Shown here: in pieces, positions 1 to 6,323 of the stretch
How positions within the stretch are numbered: position 1 is the first letter of the stretch
How the letters are laid out: the number at the start of each line of letters is the position of its first letter
Assembly: GCA_011065235.1 (NCBI GenBank)
Contig: JAAKFB010000096.1
Coordinates: 1-6,910, forward strand
Length of the DNA stretch: 6,910 bases
Source: Chlamydiota bacterium
GTDB taxonomy: Bacteria > Chlamydiota > Chlamydiia > Chlamydiales > Rhabdochlamydiaceae
Direction: 5' to 3'
The notes under the pieces: generated by a model
Database searches by the model: none
Seen by the model: the letters and a program-made list of their open reading frames with translations, nothing else
Told to the model about the DNA's origin: nothing
Translations under genes and position numbers: made by a program

Positions 1-445
1 CTGTCAAATATTTCTGCTTTAAATCAACTATGCGACTTTCTAATCTGTGAATTGTGTCCGTGATATCATTTTCTGTCTGGATAACCTGAGCTTCTCTGAT
101 TGGTCCATCGAGATTTATATCGAAATTTGGACGTTTTTCTCTCAATTGTTTAACGATTTCATTTATGAAACCTGTAACTGCTACAATCCGATCATATTGC
201 TTTTCTAAAGCTGCATGATCTGTTGGAATGCCCGATTTATCCTCAGCAAGTTTATAATACTCAATTTTTTTAATAACTCTTTCTTGAAGCGCCTTTGCTT
301 TAACTCCAAGTTGATCCGCCTCTACATATGCAATACTATCAAAGTTTTTTCCTTCTCCATCTAAAGATACTACAGATGTGTTCAAAATATTGTTAAAAGT
401 TTTCCAACCAAATGTTTCTGGTTTTACTTCTGTTGTTGCTGCCAT
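1..445 (-). CDS. Hypothetical helical/coiled-coil protein (5' part, runs off window)
   Basis: An open frame starts at the ATG at 445-443 and continues without a stop to the window edge, giving 148 residues beginning MAATTEVKPETFGWKTF. The start is well supported by a strong Shine-Dalgarno GGAGG (455-451) five bases upstream. The visible part is soluble in character, with no signal peptide or membrane segment. It is rich in Lys, Glu and Gln and mostly predicted helical by eye. Around residues 122-147 hydrophobic residues recur at heptad-like spacing (segment TENDITDTIHRLESRIVDLK), which suggests a coiled coil. The segment is visibly more AT-rich than ileS. I do not recognise the family. Structural, cytoskeletal or secreted-effector roles are all possible and none can be supported. 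The C-terminus lies outside the window. It is divergent from the TPR-like gene at 533. Confidence 0.8.
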   Translation of the reverse strand, partial: MAATTEVKPETFGWKTFNNILNTSVVSLDGEGKNFDSIAYVEADQLGVKAKALQERVIKKIEYYKLAEDKSGIPTDHAALEKQYDRIVAVTGFINEIVKQLREKRPNFDINLDGPIREAQVIQTENDITDTIHRLESRIVDLKQKYLT

Positions 446-448
446 GAT

Positions 449-455
449 CCCCTCC
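449..455 (-). promoter_or_regulatory. Shine-Dalgarno site of the left-edge gene
   Basis: On the minus strand GGAGGGG precedes the ATG at 445, with five bases between GGAGG and the start codon. It is the only strong Shine-Dalgarno among the genes whose starts are visible here, and it fixes the start of the left-edge gene. Confidence 0.75.
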
Positions 456-478
456 GAGGATAAATTTAGGTGACGTCA

Positions 479-508
479 ATTCTATTTTTTATCCCCCTTT
501 TTTTTCAA
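479..508 (-). promoter_or_regulatory. Putative sigma-70/sigma-66 promoter of the left-edge gene
   Basis: On the minus strand a -35 like TTGAAA (508-503) and a -10 like TAGAAT (484-479) are separated by 18 bp. Each matches the consensus hexamer at five of six positions. Transcription would start near 472, leaving a leader of roughly 27 nt before the ATG at 445. The spacer consists almost wholly of homopolymer runs (A5 continuing the A8 run, G5, then ATAAAAAA). Identified by eye only. Confidence 0.45.
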
Positions 509-532
509 ATGGTTTTCTGTTAAGCTCGGGCC

Positions 533-1129
533 ATGCAAAAAGTTCTCTTTGAAGAAAAATCGTATCAGATTTCCTCAGATGCCATGCCCGAAATGCTCAA
601 GGAAAAACTCAACCAAGAGCAGCTGAAGTGCTATTTAAAACTCCTCGATCAAGTGCAACTTCAACCCAAAGCTGTCTATGCAGAAATCAAGGCATTTGGC
701 CAGGAGTATCCCACTGTTCCAGAAGTGATCAACTTGCTCACCTTCGCACACATCCAAAACCATCGAGTGGTGGAAGCCGAAAACCTCATTGAAGACACGT
801 TTGAAAAACATCCCGAATATCTCTTCGCACGGATCAACTATGCAGATCAATGTATCCGGAAGAAAAAACTATCCAAAATCCCAAAAATTTTCCCGACATT
901 TGATCTGAAAGAACTCTACCCGGAAAAAGAGATTTTTCATCTGAGTGAGTTTCGAGGTTTTTTCATCATGATGACCTACTATCAAATAGCTCTCAAAGAT
1001 CGAGAAAAGGCCATTTACTACTTTACGACCGCCAAAGAAATCGAGCCCCACCATCCAAGCGTGCTCTATCTTGAAAAAAAGCTCTTCCGGAAGTCCTTAT
1101 TCCAGCGTCTTCTCCGCTTGAAGAAGTGA
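533..1129 (+). CDS. TPR-like helical-repeat protein, function unknown
   Basis: This encodes 198 residues with no signal peptide or membrane segment, so it is probably cytoplasmic. Two stretches look like tetratricopeptide repeats. Residues about 63-96 run from PEVINLL to EKHPEY. Residues about 143-176 run from FFIMMTYYQ through REKAIYYFTTAKEIEPHHPS and show the typical small/aromatic spacing and the closing Pro. The stretch between (97-140) may hold a degenerate repeat. TPRs form helical scaffolds that bind partner proteins; in chlamydiae many TPR proteins are type III secretion chaperones, but nothing here shows that role. The C-terminus is strongly basic (FRKSLFQRLLRLKK). No Shine-Dalgarno or clear promoter is visible upstream of the ATG, though it is the first Met of the frame. 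Its last 33 bp overlap the convergent end of ileS. Confidence 0.8.
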   Translation: MQKVLFEEKSYQISSDAMPEMLKEKLNQEQLKCYLKLLDQVQLQPKAVYAEIKAFGQEYPTVPEVINLLTFAHIQNHRVVEAENLIEDTFEKHPEYLFARINYADQCIRKKKLSKIPKIFPTFDLKELYPEKEIFHLSEFRGFFIMMTYYQIALKDREKAIYYFTTAKEIEPHHPSVLYLEKKLFRKSLFQRLLRLKK

Positions 1130-4100
1130 AAGGGTTGTTTTCTCACCGTTGATGTCCCATTCGGTGCCGACACATTTTTCAAAAGAAATGTCTATGCCAA
1201 GAACCTCATGCATAATGAGAGAATGATGCGCCTCAAACGCCGTTTTGACCCGATCGGTTGTGTCCATCGAAATGTGGATCCGATCGGTGACATGAAATCC
1301 GTTTTCGCGGCGCATGGTGTTGATTTTGTTGATCACCTCGCGCGCAATCCCCTCCAAGAGCAGCTCTTCATCGAGCTGTGTGTCGAGACCCACTGTGATT
1401 CCCTTCTCAGAGCGGGCGACAAGCCCTTCGCGCACCTTGCGCTCAACGGCAACATCTTCGGGCGTGAGTGTAAACGTCTCCCCTTCCAGATCAATGTCAA
1501 GAGAGGCGCCTGCAAGAAGAACACTCATTTGCTTTTGATCAAAATCGCGAATAAGTTGTTGTACAACCCGCATTTTAGGTCCCACTTTTTTCCCCAGGAC
1601 AGGGAAATTGGGCTTGCAGATGAGCGAGACGAACTCTCCTTCATTGCTCGAGAATCCTACGCTGTGGACATTGAGCTCCTCGGCAATGAGCACTTCTTGT
1701 CGCTCAAGGGCAGCTAAAAGCGTCTTGTCTGCTGTGATCACATGAGCTTTTTTAAGCGGCTGGCGCACTTTTAGCTTTTGCTCTTTACGCAGCGCATGCG
1801 CATTGCTCACCACAACCTGCGTCGCGTCCATTTCCCTTTCAAGTTCATGGTCACGGAGTGCGGGATCGGCTTTTGGATATTCACACAGGTGCACCGACTC
1901 GGGATCCCCTTCTGTTTTCAGCTGTAGATAGATCGCCTCGGCCATAAACGGGATAAACGGGGCGACAATTTTAGAAAGATGGAGAAGTACCAGATAGAGC
2001 GTTCCAAAGGCTTCTCTGCGATCTGAGGTGTCTTCATCAGCCCAAAAGCGGGTTCGCCAGCGGCGGATATACCAGTTTGTCAGATCTTCGATAAAAGCAA
2101 CAAATGGCGTTACCGCACAGTTCAGTTCATAGCGCTCCATCGAATCTGTCACCTCTTCCGTTAATCCTTGAAGACGCGATAAGATCCAGCGATCGATGTC
2201 TGCCTGTGGCTTTTCTTCTTTAGGTTCCCACTTGTAGATTTTGGCATAGGTCGCAAGAAACACATAGGCATTCCAAAAAGGGATCATCACCTGGCGCAGA
2301 ACCAGCTCCACCCCTTTTTCTGAAAAGCGCAAATCCTCACCACTCACTGCACCACTACTGAGCAGAAACAGACGGATCGCATCTGCCCCATATTGATGAA
2401 TCACCTTTTCAGGATCTGGATAGTTTTTGAGTCGCTTGGACATCTTGTTGCCATCTTTGGCAAGGATGATTCCATTGACGATCACATTCTTGAAGGCAGG
2501 CTTATCAAAAAGAGCAGTCGACAGGACATTTAACGTGTAAAACAACCCCCTGGTCTGATCGAGTCCTTCAGCGATGAAATCGGCTGGAAACCCTTCCATC
2601 GTTGCCTTTTCATTTTCAAAAGGGTAATGATTTTGAGCATAGGGCATTGAGCCCGATTCGAACCAACAATCAAAGACCTCGGGGATCCGTTTGAACGTTT
2701 TTCCATTTTCCTCAAATGTCAATTCATCGATGAAATGACGATGGAGATCGGGAATTTTTTTCCCAACGCGCGCTTCGAGCTCGGCAATACTTCCAATCAC
2801 GATAATTTCGCCATCCGCGCTTCGCCAAATCGGGATCGGCGTGCCCCAATAGCGATTGCGCGAAATCGACCAGTCTCTAGCATTTTCAAGCCATTTTCCA
2901 AAGCGTCCCTTTTTGATGTGCTCGGGCACCCAATGAATTTCATCATTGTTTTTGAGAAGCTTGGTCTTGATCTTCTCCACCGAGACAAACCAAGTCCGCA
3001 CTGCGCGGTAGATCAGCGGCGTATCGGAGCGCCAGCAAAAGGGATAGCGGTGGCGGATTTGAGTGTGGAGAAAAACACGCCCTTTATCCTTGAGTGTTTT
3101 GATGATCCCCTTGTCGGCATCCTTGACAAATTGCCCCTCGAAATCAGGAACTTCTTTCGTGAATTTGCCATTGTGATCGATCGGACAGACCAGCTCAATT
3201 TCCGCTTCTGCACAAACGAAAAAGTCCACCTCACCAAAAGCCGGAGCCATATGAACAATACCTGTTCCATCTTCCGTCGAAACAAAATCATCTATGAGAA
3301 CTTGAAAGGCATTCTTTTGGCGCTTCTCGGCAAAATAGGGGAAAAGGGGTTCATAGTGTTTCCCAACAAGACTTTTTCCCTTCATCGTCTCGACGATTTC
3401 CACTTCCTTAGGATCTTTGAAGTAGGAACTCAAGCGGTCTTTGGCCAAGAGATAAAAAGTATCGCCTTTCTTGACCTTCACATAGTCGATATTGGGGCCC
3501 ACTGCTACGGCTAAATTCGAGGGTAATGTCCAAGGCGTTGTCGTCCAAGCGAGCAACACCGTATTGGGATCGGATGTAAGCGGAAATGTAACCGTCAATG
3601 AAGGATCATCGACATCGCGGTAGTTGAGATTCGCTTCAAAGTTAGAAAGTGGTGTGCCCAGTTTTGCCGAGAACGGCATCACCTTGAATCCTTCATACAC
3701 GAGCCCCTTTGCATAGAGCTCATAAAGGACCCACCAGACCGATTCCATGAAAGAGGCATCCATCGTCCGGTACGTCTTATCAAAGTCGACCCAGCGCCCC
3801 ATTCGGGTCACTGTACGCTTCCACTCTTCTGTGTAGCGAAGGACAATGCTGCGGCATTCTTCGTTGAACTTATCGATTCCAAACGCTTCAATTTCGGGAC
3901 CACCCGAGAGCTCTTTTGCCTTCTCAATTTCATTTTCAACCGGAAGACCATGACAATCCCAGCCAAAACGCCTAGGAACACAATATCCTTGCATCGTCTT
4001 AAAGCGAGGGATCACATCCTTAATCGTTCCCGCAAGCAAATGGCCATAGTGAGGAAGGCCCGTCGCAAAGGGAGGGCCATCATAGGTCGAGAACAACTCA

Positions 4101-4204
4101 CCTTCTTTCTCTACAGATTTTTGGAAAATTTTTTTCTTTTCCCAAAACTCCAAAATGCGCTCTTCGCGATTTGGAAAAGATTCTTTTTCTTTAATTTCAA
4201 ACAT
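1097..4204 (-). CDS. ileS: Isoleucyl-tRNA synthetase, long eukaryote-like (type II) form
   Basis: This cytoplasmic enzyme charges tRNA-Ile with isoleucine using ATP. With the start at 4204 (MFEIKEKESF) it has 1035 residues, matching the long IleRS form of chlamydiae. The class I HIGH motif appears as HYGH (residues 52-55) after YDGPPFATGLP. WDCHGLPVEN lies at 82-91. The CP1 editing domain shows TTTPWTLPSN (221-230) and GTGIVHMAPAFGEVD (313-327) with the Asp expected at 327. SGS follows DCWFE near 512-519, and KMSKR lies at 587-591. The anticodon-binding part includes LTNWYIRRWRTRFW (708-721). The C-terminal region (about 830-1035) fits the extension of type II enzymes. An upstream in-frame ATG at 4285 is less likely because it would extend 81 nt into the preceding gene and lacks family similarity. 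The chosen ATG has no Shine-Dalgarno but overlaps the preceding stop by 8 nt (ATGTTTGA), which suggests translational coupling. Confidence 0.97.
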   Translation of the reverse strand: MFEIKEKESFPNREERILEFWEKKKIFQKSVEKEGELFSTYDGPPFATGLPHYGHLLAGTIKDVIPRFKTMQGYCVPRRFGWDCHGLPVENEIEKAKELSGGPEIEAFGIDKFNEECRSIVLRYTEEWKRTVTRMGRWVDFDKTYRTMDASFMESVWWVLYELYAKGLVYEGFKVMPFSAKLGTPLSNFEANLNYRDVDDPSLTVTFPLTSDPNTVLLAWTTTPWTLPSNLAVAVGPNIDYVKVKKGDTFYLLAKDRLSSYFKDPKEVEIVETMKGKSLVGKHYEPLFPYFAEKRQKNAFQVLIDDFVSTEDGTGIVHMAPAFGEVDFFVCAEAEIELVCPIDHNGKFTKEVPDFEGQFVKDADKGIIKTLKDKGRVFLHTQIRHRYPFCWRSDTPLIYRAVRTWFVSVEKIKTKLLKNNDEIHWVPEHIKKGRFGKWLENARDWSISRNRYWGTPIPIWRSADGEIIVIGSIAELEARVGKKIPDLHRHFIDELTFEENGKTFKRIPEVFDCWFESGSMPYAQNHYPFENEKATMEGFPADFIAEGLDQTRGLFYTLNVLSTALFDKPAFKNVIVNGIILAKDGNKMSKRLKNYPDPEKVIHQYGADAIRLFLLSSGAVSGEDLRFSEKGVELVLRQVMIPFWNAYVFLATYAKIYKWEPKEEKPQADIDRWILSRLQGLTEEVTDSMERYELNCAVTPFVAFIEDLTNWYIRRWRTRFWADEDTSDRREAFGTLYLVLLHLSKIVAPFIPFMAEAIYLQLKTEGDPESVHLCEYPKADPALRDHELEREMDATQVVVSNAHALRKEQKLKVRQPLKKAHVITADKTLLAALERQEVLIAEELNVHSVGFSSNEGEFVSLICKPNFPVLGKKVGPKMRVVQQLIRDFDQKQMSVLLAGASLDIDLEGETFTLTPEDVAVERKVREGLVARSEKGITVGLDTQLDEELLLEGIAREVINKINTMRRENGFHVTDRIHISMDTTDRVKTAFEAHHSLIMHEVLGIDISFEKCVGTEWDINGEKTTLSLLQAEKTLE

Positions 4205-4976
4205 AATGAGGACGAGCCGCGGGAGAATTTTTTGAAACAGAAATAGGAATTTCATATAATTTCGGCCAGCGGTCTCGAATTTCAATGAGCAAATTGAATA
4301 AGTCGTCCACTGTTCCTGCCGTGTGAATCTTCTTTTTAATGTAGTCTAGAGAGGGTTTAATTTCTGTTTGGTATTGATGTTCCTTATGCGTCGCATGGCA
4401 TAATTTATAGGCATAAATTTGATATTTATCCACAAAATCCCGAATAGAACTGAGTAAATCGGTTTCAAATTTGTAAATATCATGATCGCGATAAACCTTC
4501 AGAAATTCCTTCATTTTTGTCATGAGGAGCCCCACATTAAGACCTACGCCATAATAGGGAGTAACCACCCCCAAAATCCCGATTCCACAGGCACAGAACC
4601 CATCAATCGTATGATTCAAATGCTTTGAAAAACAATAAACAAAATGTTCCGAAAATCCCAAGGTTCCTACTGAAAGCCCGAAATAAACCAGTGTAAAAAA
4701 CACATTATGAACGACGCATGCGAGTGCCATCAAAGTAGCCTCGATAAATGTCACCCTTGAGGAAAGCACATGGCACAGATCGTAAATCCCTAACTGCTTG
4801 CCTGCGAGTGCATAGGGGGCATTTTTGAGACTCGCATAGGTGATTTGGAGCAGAGCAGAGGATTCAATGATCCGATAGGCCCTTTGAGAGGACTCTGGGA
4901 GATATTTCTGAAGGATATCCTCATAGGCATGATACACTTCAGAGAGGTCTTGTGTGCCAATAGCATTACTCGACAT
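4197..4976 (-). CDS. Membrane protein with bilobed hydrophobic hairpin, Inc-like candidate
   Basis: This encodes 259 residues. The N-terminal ~70 residues are hydrophilic and start MSSNAIGTQDLS, with no cleavable signal peptide. Two long hydrophobic stretches follow, about 77-107 (FIEATLMALACVVHNVFFTL onward) and about 127-152 (FCACGIGILGVVTPYYGVGL onward), separated by a short polar loop of about 19 residues. The rest (155-259) is a charged, helical tail. Paired hydrophobic lobes with both ends on the same side are the hallmark of chlamydial inclusion-membrane (Inc) proteins exported by type III secretion, and the Ser/Asn/Thr-containing N-terminus would suit that. This is inference from topology; an ordinary inner-membrane protein fits as well. 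It is the first gene of the operon with ileS, overlapping it by 8 nt. The ATG at 4976 has no clear Shine-Dalgarno. I do not recognise a named family. Confidence 0.85.
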   Translation of the reverse strand: MSSNAIGTQDLSEVYHAYEDILQKYLPESSQRAYRIIESSALLQITYASLKNAPYALAGKQLGIYDLCHVLSSRVTFIEATLMALACVVHNVFFTLVYFGLSVGTLGFSEHFVYCFSKHLNHTIDGFCACGIGILGVVTPYYGVGLNVGLLMTKMKEFLKVYRDHDIYKFETDLLSSIRDFVDKYQIYAYKLCHATHKEHQYQTEIKPSLDYIKKKIHTAGTVDDLFNLLIEIRDRWPKLYEIPISVSKNSPAARPHYV

Positions 4977-5008
4977 AGAACGTAAGTTGTTGTACGATAG
5001 GAGACAAC

Positions 5009-5037
5009 ATTATAGGAAAGGGATCTTTAAAGATAAA
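5009..5037 (-). promoter_or_regulatory. Putative promoter of the membrane-protein/ileS operon
   Basis: On the minus strand a perfect -10 TATAAT (5014-5009) lies 17 bp from a poor -35 TTTATC (5037-5032). Initiation near 5002 would give a leader of about 26 nt before the ATG at 4976. The perfect -10 and spacing support it; the weak -35 would suit an activated or modest promoter. Confidence 0.5.
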
Positions 5038-5041
5038 CATT

Positions 5042-5071
5042 AAGTTGCAACTTCCTGTCTATCAGCAACTT
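5042..5071. repeat. AAGTTGC palindrome and extra half-site between divergent promoters
   Basis: AAGTTGCAACTT (5042-5053) is a perfect 12-bp palindrome. The half GCAACTT occurs again at 5065-5071, 18 bp downstream. All lie between the -35 boxes of the leftward operon promoter (5037) and the ssrA promoter (5091). The arrangement is what a dimeric regulator's operator could look like, but no regulator is identified and chance cannot be excluded. Confidence 0.35.
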
Positions 5072-5090
5072 GCGACAAAGCCCCCTAACC

Positions 5091-5119
5091 TTGACAAAAA
5101 ATCAAAAAAATGCTACTAT
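5091..5119 (+). promoter_or_regulatory. ssrA promoter (sigma-70/sigma-66 type, extended -10)
   Basis: A perfect -35 TTGACA (5091-5096) is followed after 17 bp by -10 TACTAT (5114-5119), preceded by TGC, which makes an extended -10. The predicted start, seven bases past the -10, coincides with the first G of the tmRNA acceptor stem at 5126. It is the best promoter in the window, as expected for a highly expressed stable RNA. Confidence 0.85.
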
Positions 5120-5217
5120 AAATATGGGGGTGTACAGGTTTCGACTTAGTAATGGAACATTAATGGCATGCAGAGGACGTCAGTTGGCCTCTCAAAAAAA
5201 CTGGCAAACCAATAAAC

Positions 5218-5283
5218 GGCAAAGATAAACTTGTCGCTGTTGATTTCGCACCTAGTGCAGATCTCGACAGAATGGCTGCTTAA
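5218..5283 (+). other. tmRNA tag-peptide reading frame
   Basis: The resume codon is taken as GGC (Gly) at 5218, placed 14 nt after pseudoknot PK1 and directly after CAATAAAC, which parallels CAATAAAT before the resume codon of Chlamydia tmRNA. The frame codes 21 residues ending in MAA, and stops with TAA at 5281-5283. The terminal Ala-Ala is the usual recognition end for ClpXP-type proteases. A GCA one codon-shift upstream is excluded because that frame reaches TAA after two codons. Confidence 0.8.
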
Positions 5284-5514
5284 GACCTAACAGTTTAAGC
5301 ACCTCGGTGACCTAGAGCGCACCAGGCTCTTTAGAATCACTGTCATATTTCCTGGTATGAATCTGATCCGTTCGGCCTTTTGAGATTGAGATTCGAGATT
5401 TAAAAGGGCGAGTTGCTTCCCTCTGGGGCACCTTCCATCAGAAGCAACTGCGAAACTAAAGGTGATAAGCATGTAGTCATTAATGCTGAAGTTGTCTAAG
5501 GACGAGAGTTCGAT

Positions 5515-5528
5515 TCTCTCCACCTCCA
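5515..5528 (+). repeat. Putative attL: 14-bp direct repeat at ssrA 3' end
   Basis: TCTCTCCACCTCCA forms the last 14 nt of tmRNA, from the T-stem 3' strand through the acceptor strand to the discriminator base. It recurs exactly at 6324-6337. Site-specific integrases commonly use the 3' end of ssrA as attB, and the duplication keeps ssrA intact. Confidence 0.7.
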
Positions 5529-5542
5529 TTATCAAACCTTGT

Positions 5543-5577
5543 AAAAGCCTATCAGGATCTGGTAGGCTTTTTTCTTT
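5543..5577 (+). terminator. Rho-independent terminator after ssrA
   Basis: A 13-bp stem pairs 5543-5555 with 5559-5571 (AAAAGCCTATCAG and CTGGTAGGCTTTT, one U-G pair) around a GAT triloop, followed by a T-rich tract. It lies 15 nt past the tmRNA 3' end. By position it belongs to the putative inserted segment rather than to the original ssrA locus. Confidence 0.85.
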
Positions 5578-5598
5578 TATCTAAAAAACAAAAAAATC

Positions 5599-6318
5599 AT
5601 GGGCGCACGACCAATCGAAATAAATTTCCATAAAATCAAAAAAACTCATTTTATTCCGCAAACAAAAGATGATTTATCGAATCACCTCAGAAAGCAATAC
5701 AAGTTTCTCTGCAAGTCTCTTCTGGATATTCAAAAAGGAGATTCAGATGAAATTGACCGAGTAGCCCTAGCGCTGAGAATACTCTTCCATACTACCAAGA
5801 GATGCAAGGGGCTCCTGTCACAAATTAACGCCAAAATTGAAATACTTGATACCTGCCCAAAGGTTTCCTTGCCCCAGGATTATGACGAAGCTATTTCACA
5901 ACAAAGGTTGCTCAGTAGCTTTAACGCAGGAATGGTTACTTATACTCTAGGCTCAATTGAGAAGTGGAAATTGACTCCCTCTACCAACTCATCCTGGGTT
6001 GGTCTTGAAGAATGGTGGAACCGCCTCCTTTTTGAGGACAACGGCATTAAATTCACTCCAAAAGAACTGGTGTGTTGTATTGCTAATACCGATGGCGGCG
6101 CCCACATCGATCCAAATCTCAAATCACACTATTGCTATCTTGAACGGACAGGATCGGTAGGAGGGATGTATTTTATCGATGGCAAACAGCACTTCCCTGC
6201 TGGGCCTGTAAAAGTAATTCTACCTCACATCGGCCATGAAGTAGTGAGTTCACTTAAGCGCTCATTTCCTGAAATTTGCCCGGAATATGGGCTACCCGAT
6301 CCCAATCAAAAGTTCTGA
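5599..6318 (+). CDS. Uncharacterised protein with ANTDGGAHIDP motif (island cargo)
   Basis: This encodes 239 residues with no signal peptide or membrane segment. The N-terminal half is probably helical and includes RVALALRILFHTTKRCKGLL (about 54-73). A middle segment holds the tryptophans of WVGLEEWWNRLLFED (133-147). The best conserved-looking part is CCIANTDGGAHIDP (159-172), followed by YCYLERTGSVGG. From memory this layout (LRxLLHT..S.SLL, WW, then ANxxGGAHVDP and a SLGW-like stretch) recurs in hypothetical proteins scattered across unrelated bacteria, usually in accessory DNA. I know no assigned function. The His-Ile-Asp of GGAHID could be catalytic or metal binding, but that is speculation. 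The ATG is the only sensible start: there is no Shine-Dalgarno, the leader is A-rich, and the next Met is at residue 110. No promoter is evident between the terminator and the start. The gene lies alone between the two ssrA-end repeats, which suggests horizontal acquisition. Confidence 0.8.
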   Translation: MGARPIEINFHKIKKTHFIPQTKDDLSNHLRKQYKFLCKSLLDIQKGDSDEIDRVALALRILFHTTKRCKGLLSQINAKIEILDTCPKVSLPQDYDEAISQQRLLSSFNAGMVTYTLGSIEKWKLTPSTNSSWVGLEEWWNRLLFEDNGIKFTPKELVCCIANTDGGAHIDPNLKSHYCYLERTGSVGGMYFIDGKQHFPAGPVKVILPHIGHEVVSSLKRSFPEICPEYGLPDPNQKF

Positions 6319-6323
6319 ACGCG

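Larger units (their letters stand above)
5126..5528 (+). ncRNA. ssrA: tmRNA (transfer-messenger RNA, trans-translation)
   Basis: tmRNA rescues ribosomes stalled on broken mRNA, together with SmpB, and adds a degradation tag. The 5' end GGGGGTGTACAGGTTTCGAC and the 3' end pair as a 7-bp acceptor stem (GGGGGUG 5126-5132 with CACCUCC 5521-5527, one G-U), followed by discriminator A5528. The T arm is GAGAG-TTCGATT-CTCTC (5504-5520). CCA is not encoded. A classic H-type pseudoknot PK1 forms from AGAGG 5172-5176 with CCTCT 5188-5192, interleaved with CAGTT 5181-5185 and AACTG 5199-5203. The tag frame, aligned with the remembered Chlamydia sequence (CAATAAA motif before the resume codon), runs from GGC at 5218 to GCT at 5280 with stop TAA 5281-5283. 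It encodes 21 residues starting GKDKLVAV and ending DLDRMAA, after the Ala brought by the tRNA. Total length is 403 nt. The 3' end appears to have served as an integration site. Confidence 0.95.

Noticed and set aside
1208..1717. A 169-codon open frame on the plus strand, antisense to the ileS 3' region
   Set aside because: Shadow of ileS codon structure with no independent support.
2735..3514. A 259-codon open frame on the plus strand, antisense to ileS
   Set aside because: It lies wholly within the well-supported ileS coding sequence, has no ribosome binding site and no recognisable domain. Long antisense frames are common opposite conserved genes.
4205..4285. 27-residue N-terminal extension of IleRS starting at 4285
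   Set aside because: It would lie entirely within the upstream gene's coding sequence, and its sequence does not resemble IleRS N-termini. The MFEIK start gives the family length and a typical 8-nt overlap.
4989..5008. GTTGT/ACAAC inverted repeat near the operon transcript start
   Set aside because: A 5-bp stem with a 10-nt loop is too weak to call a regulatory hairpin.
5287..5535. An 82-codon open frame on the minus strand beginning MIMEVERIELSS
   Set aside because: It is antisense to the tmRNA body and its first codons are the complement of the tmRNA T arm and acceptor end. It is an RNA-gene artefact.
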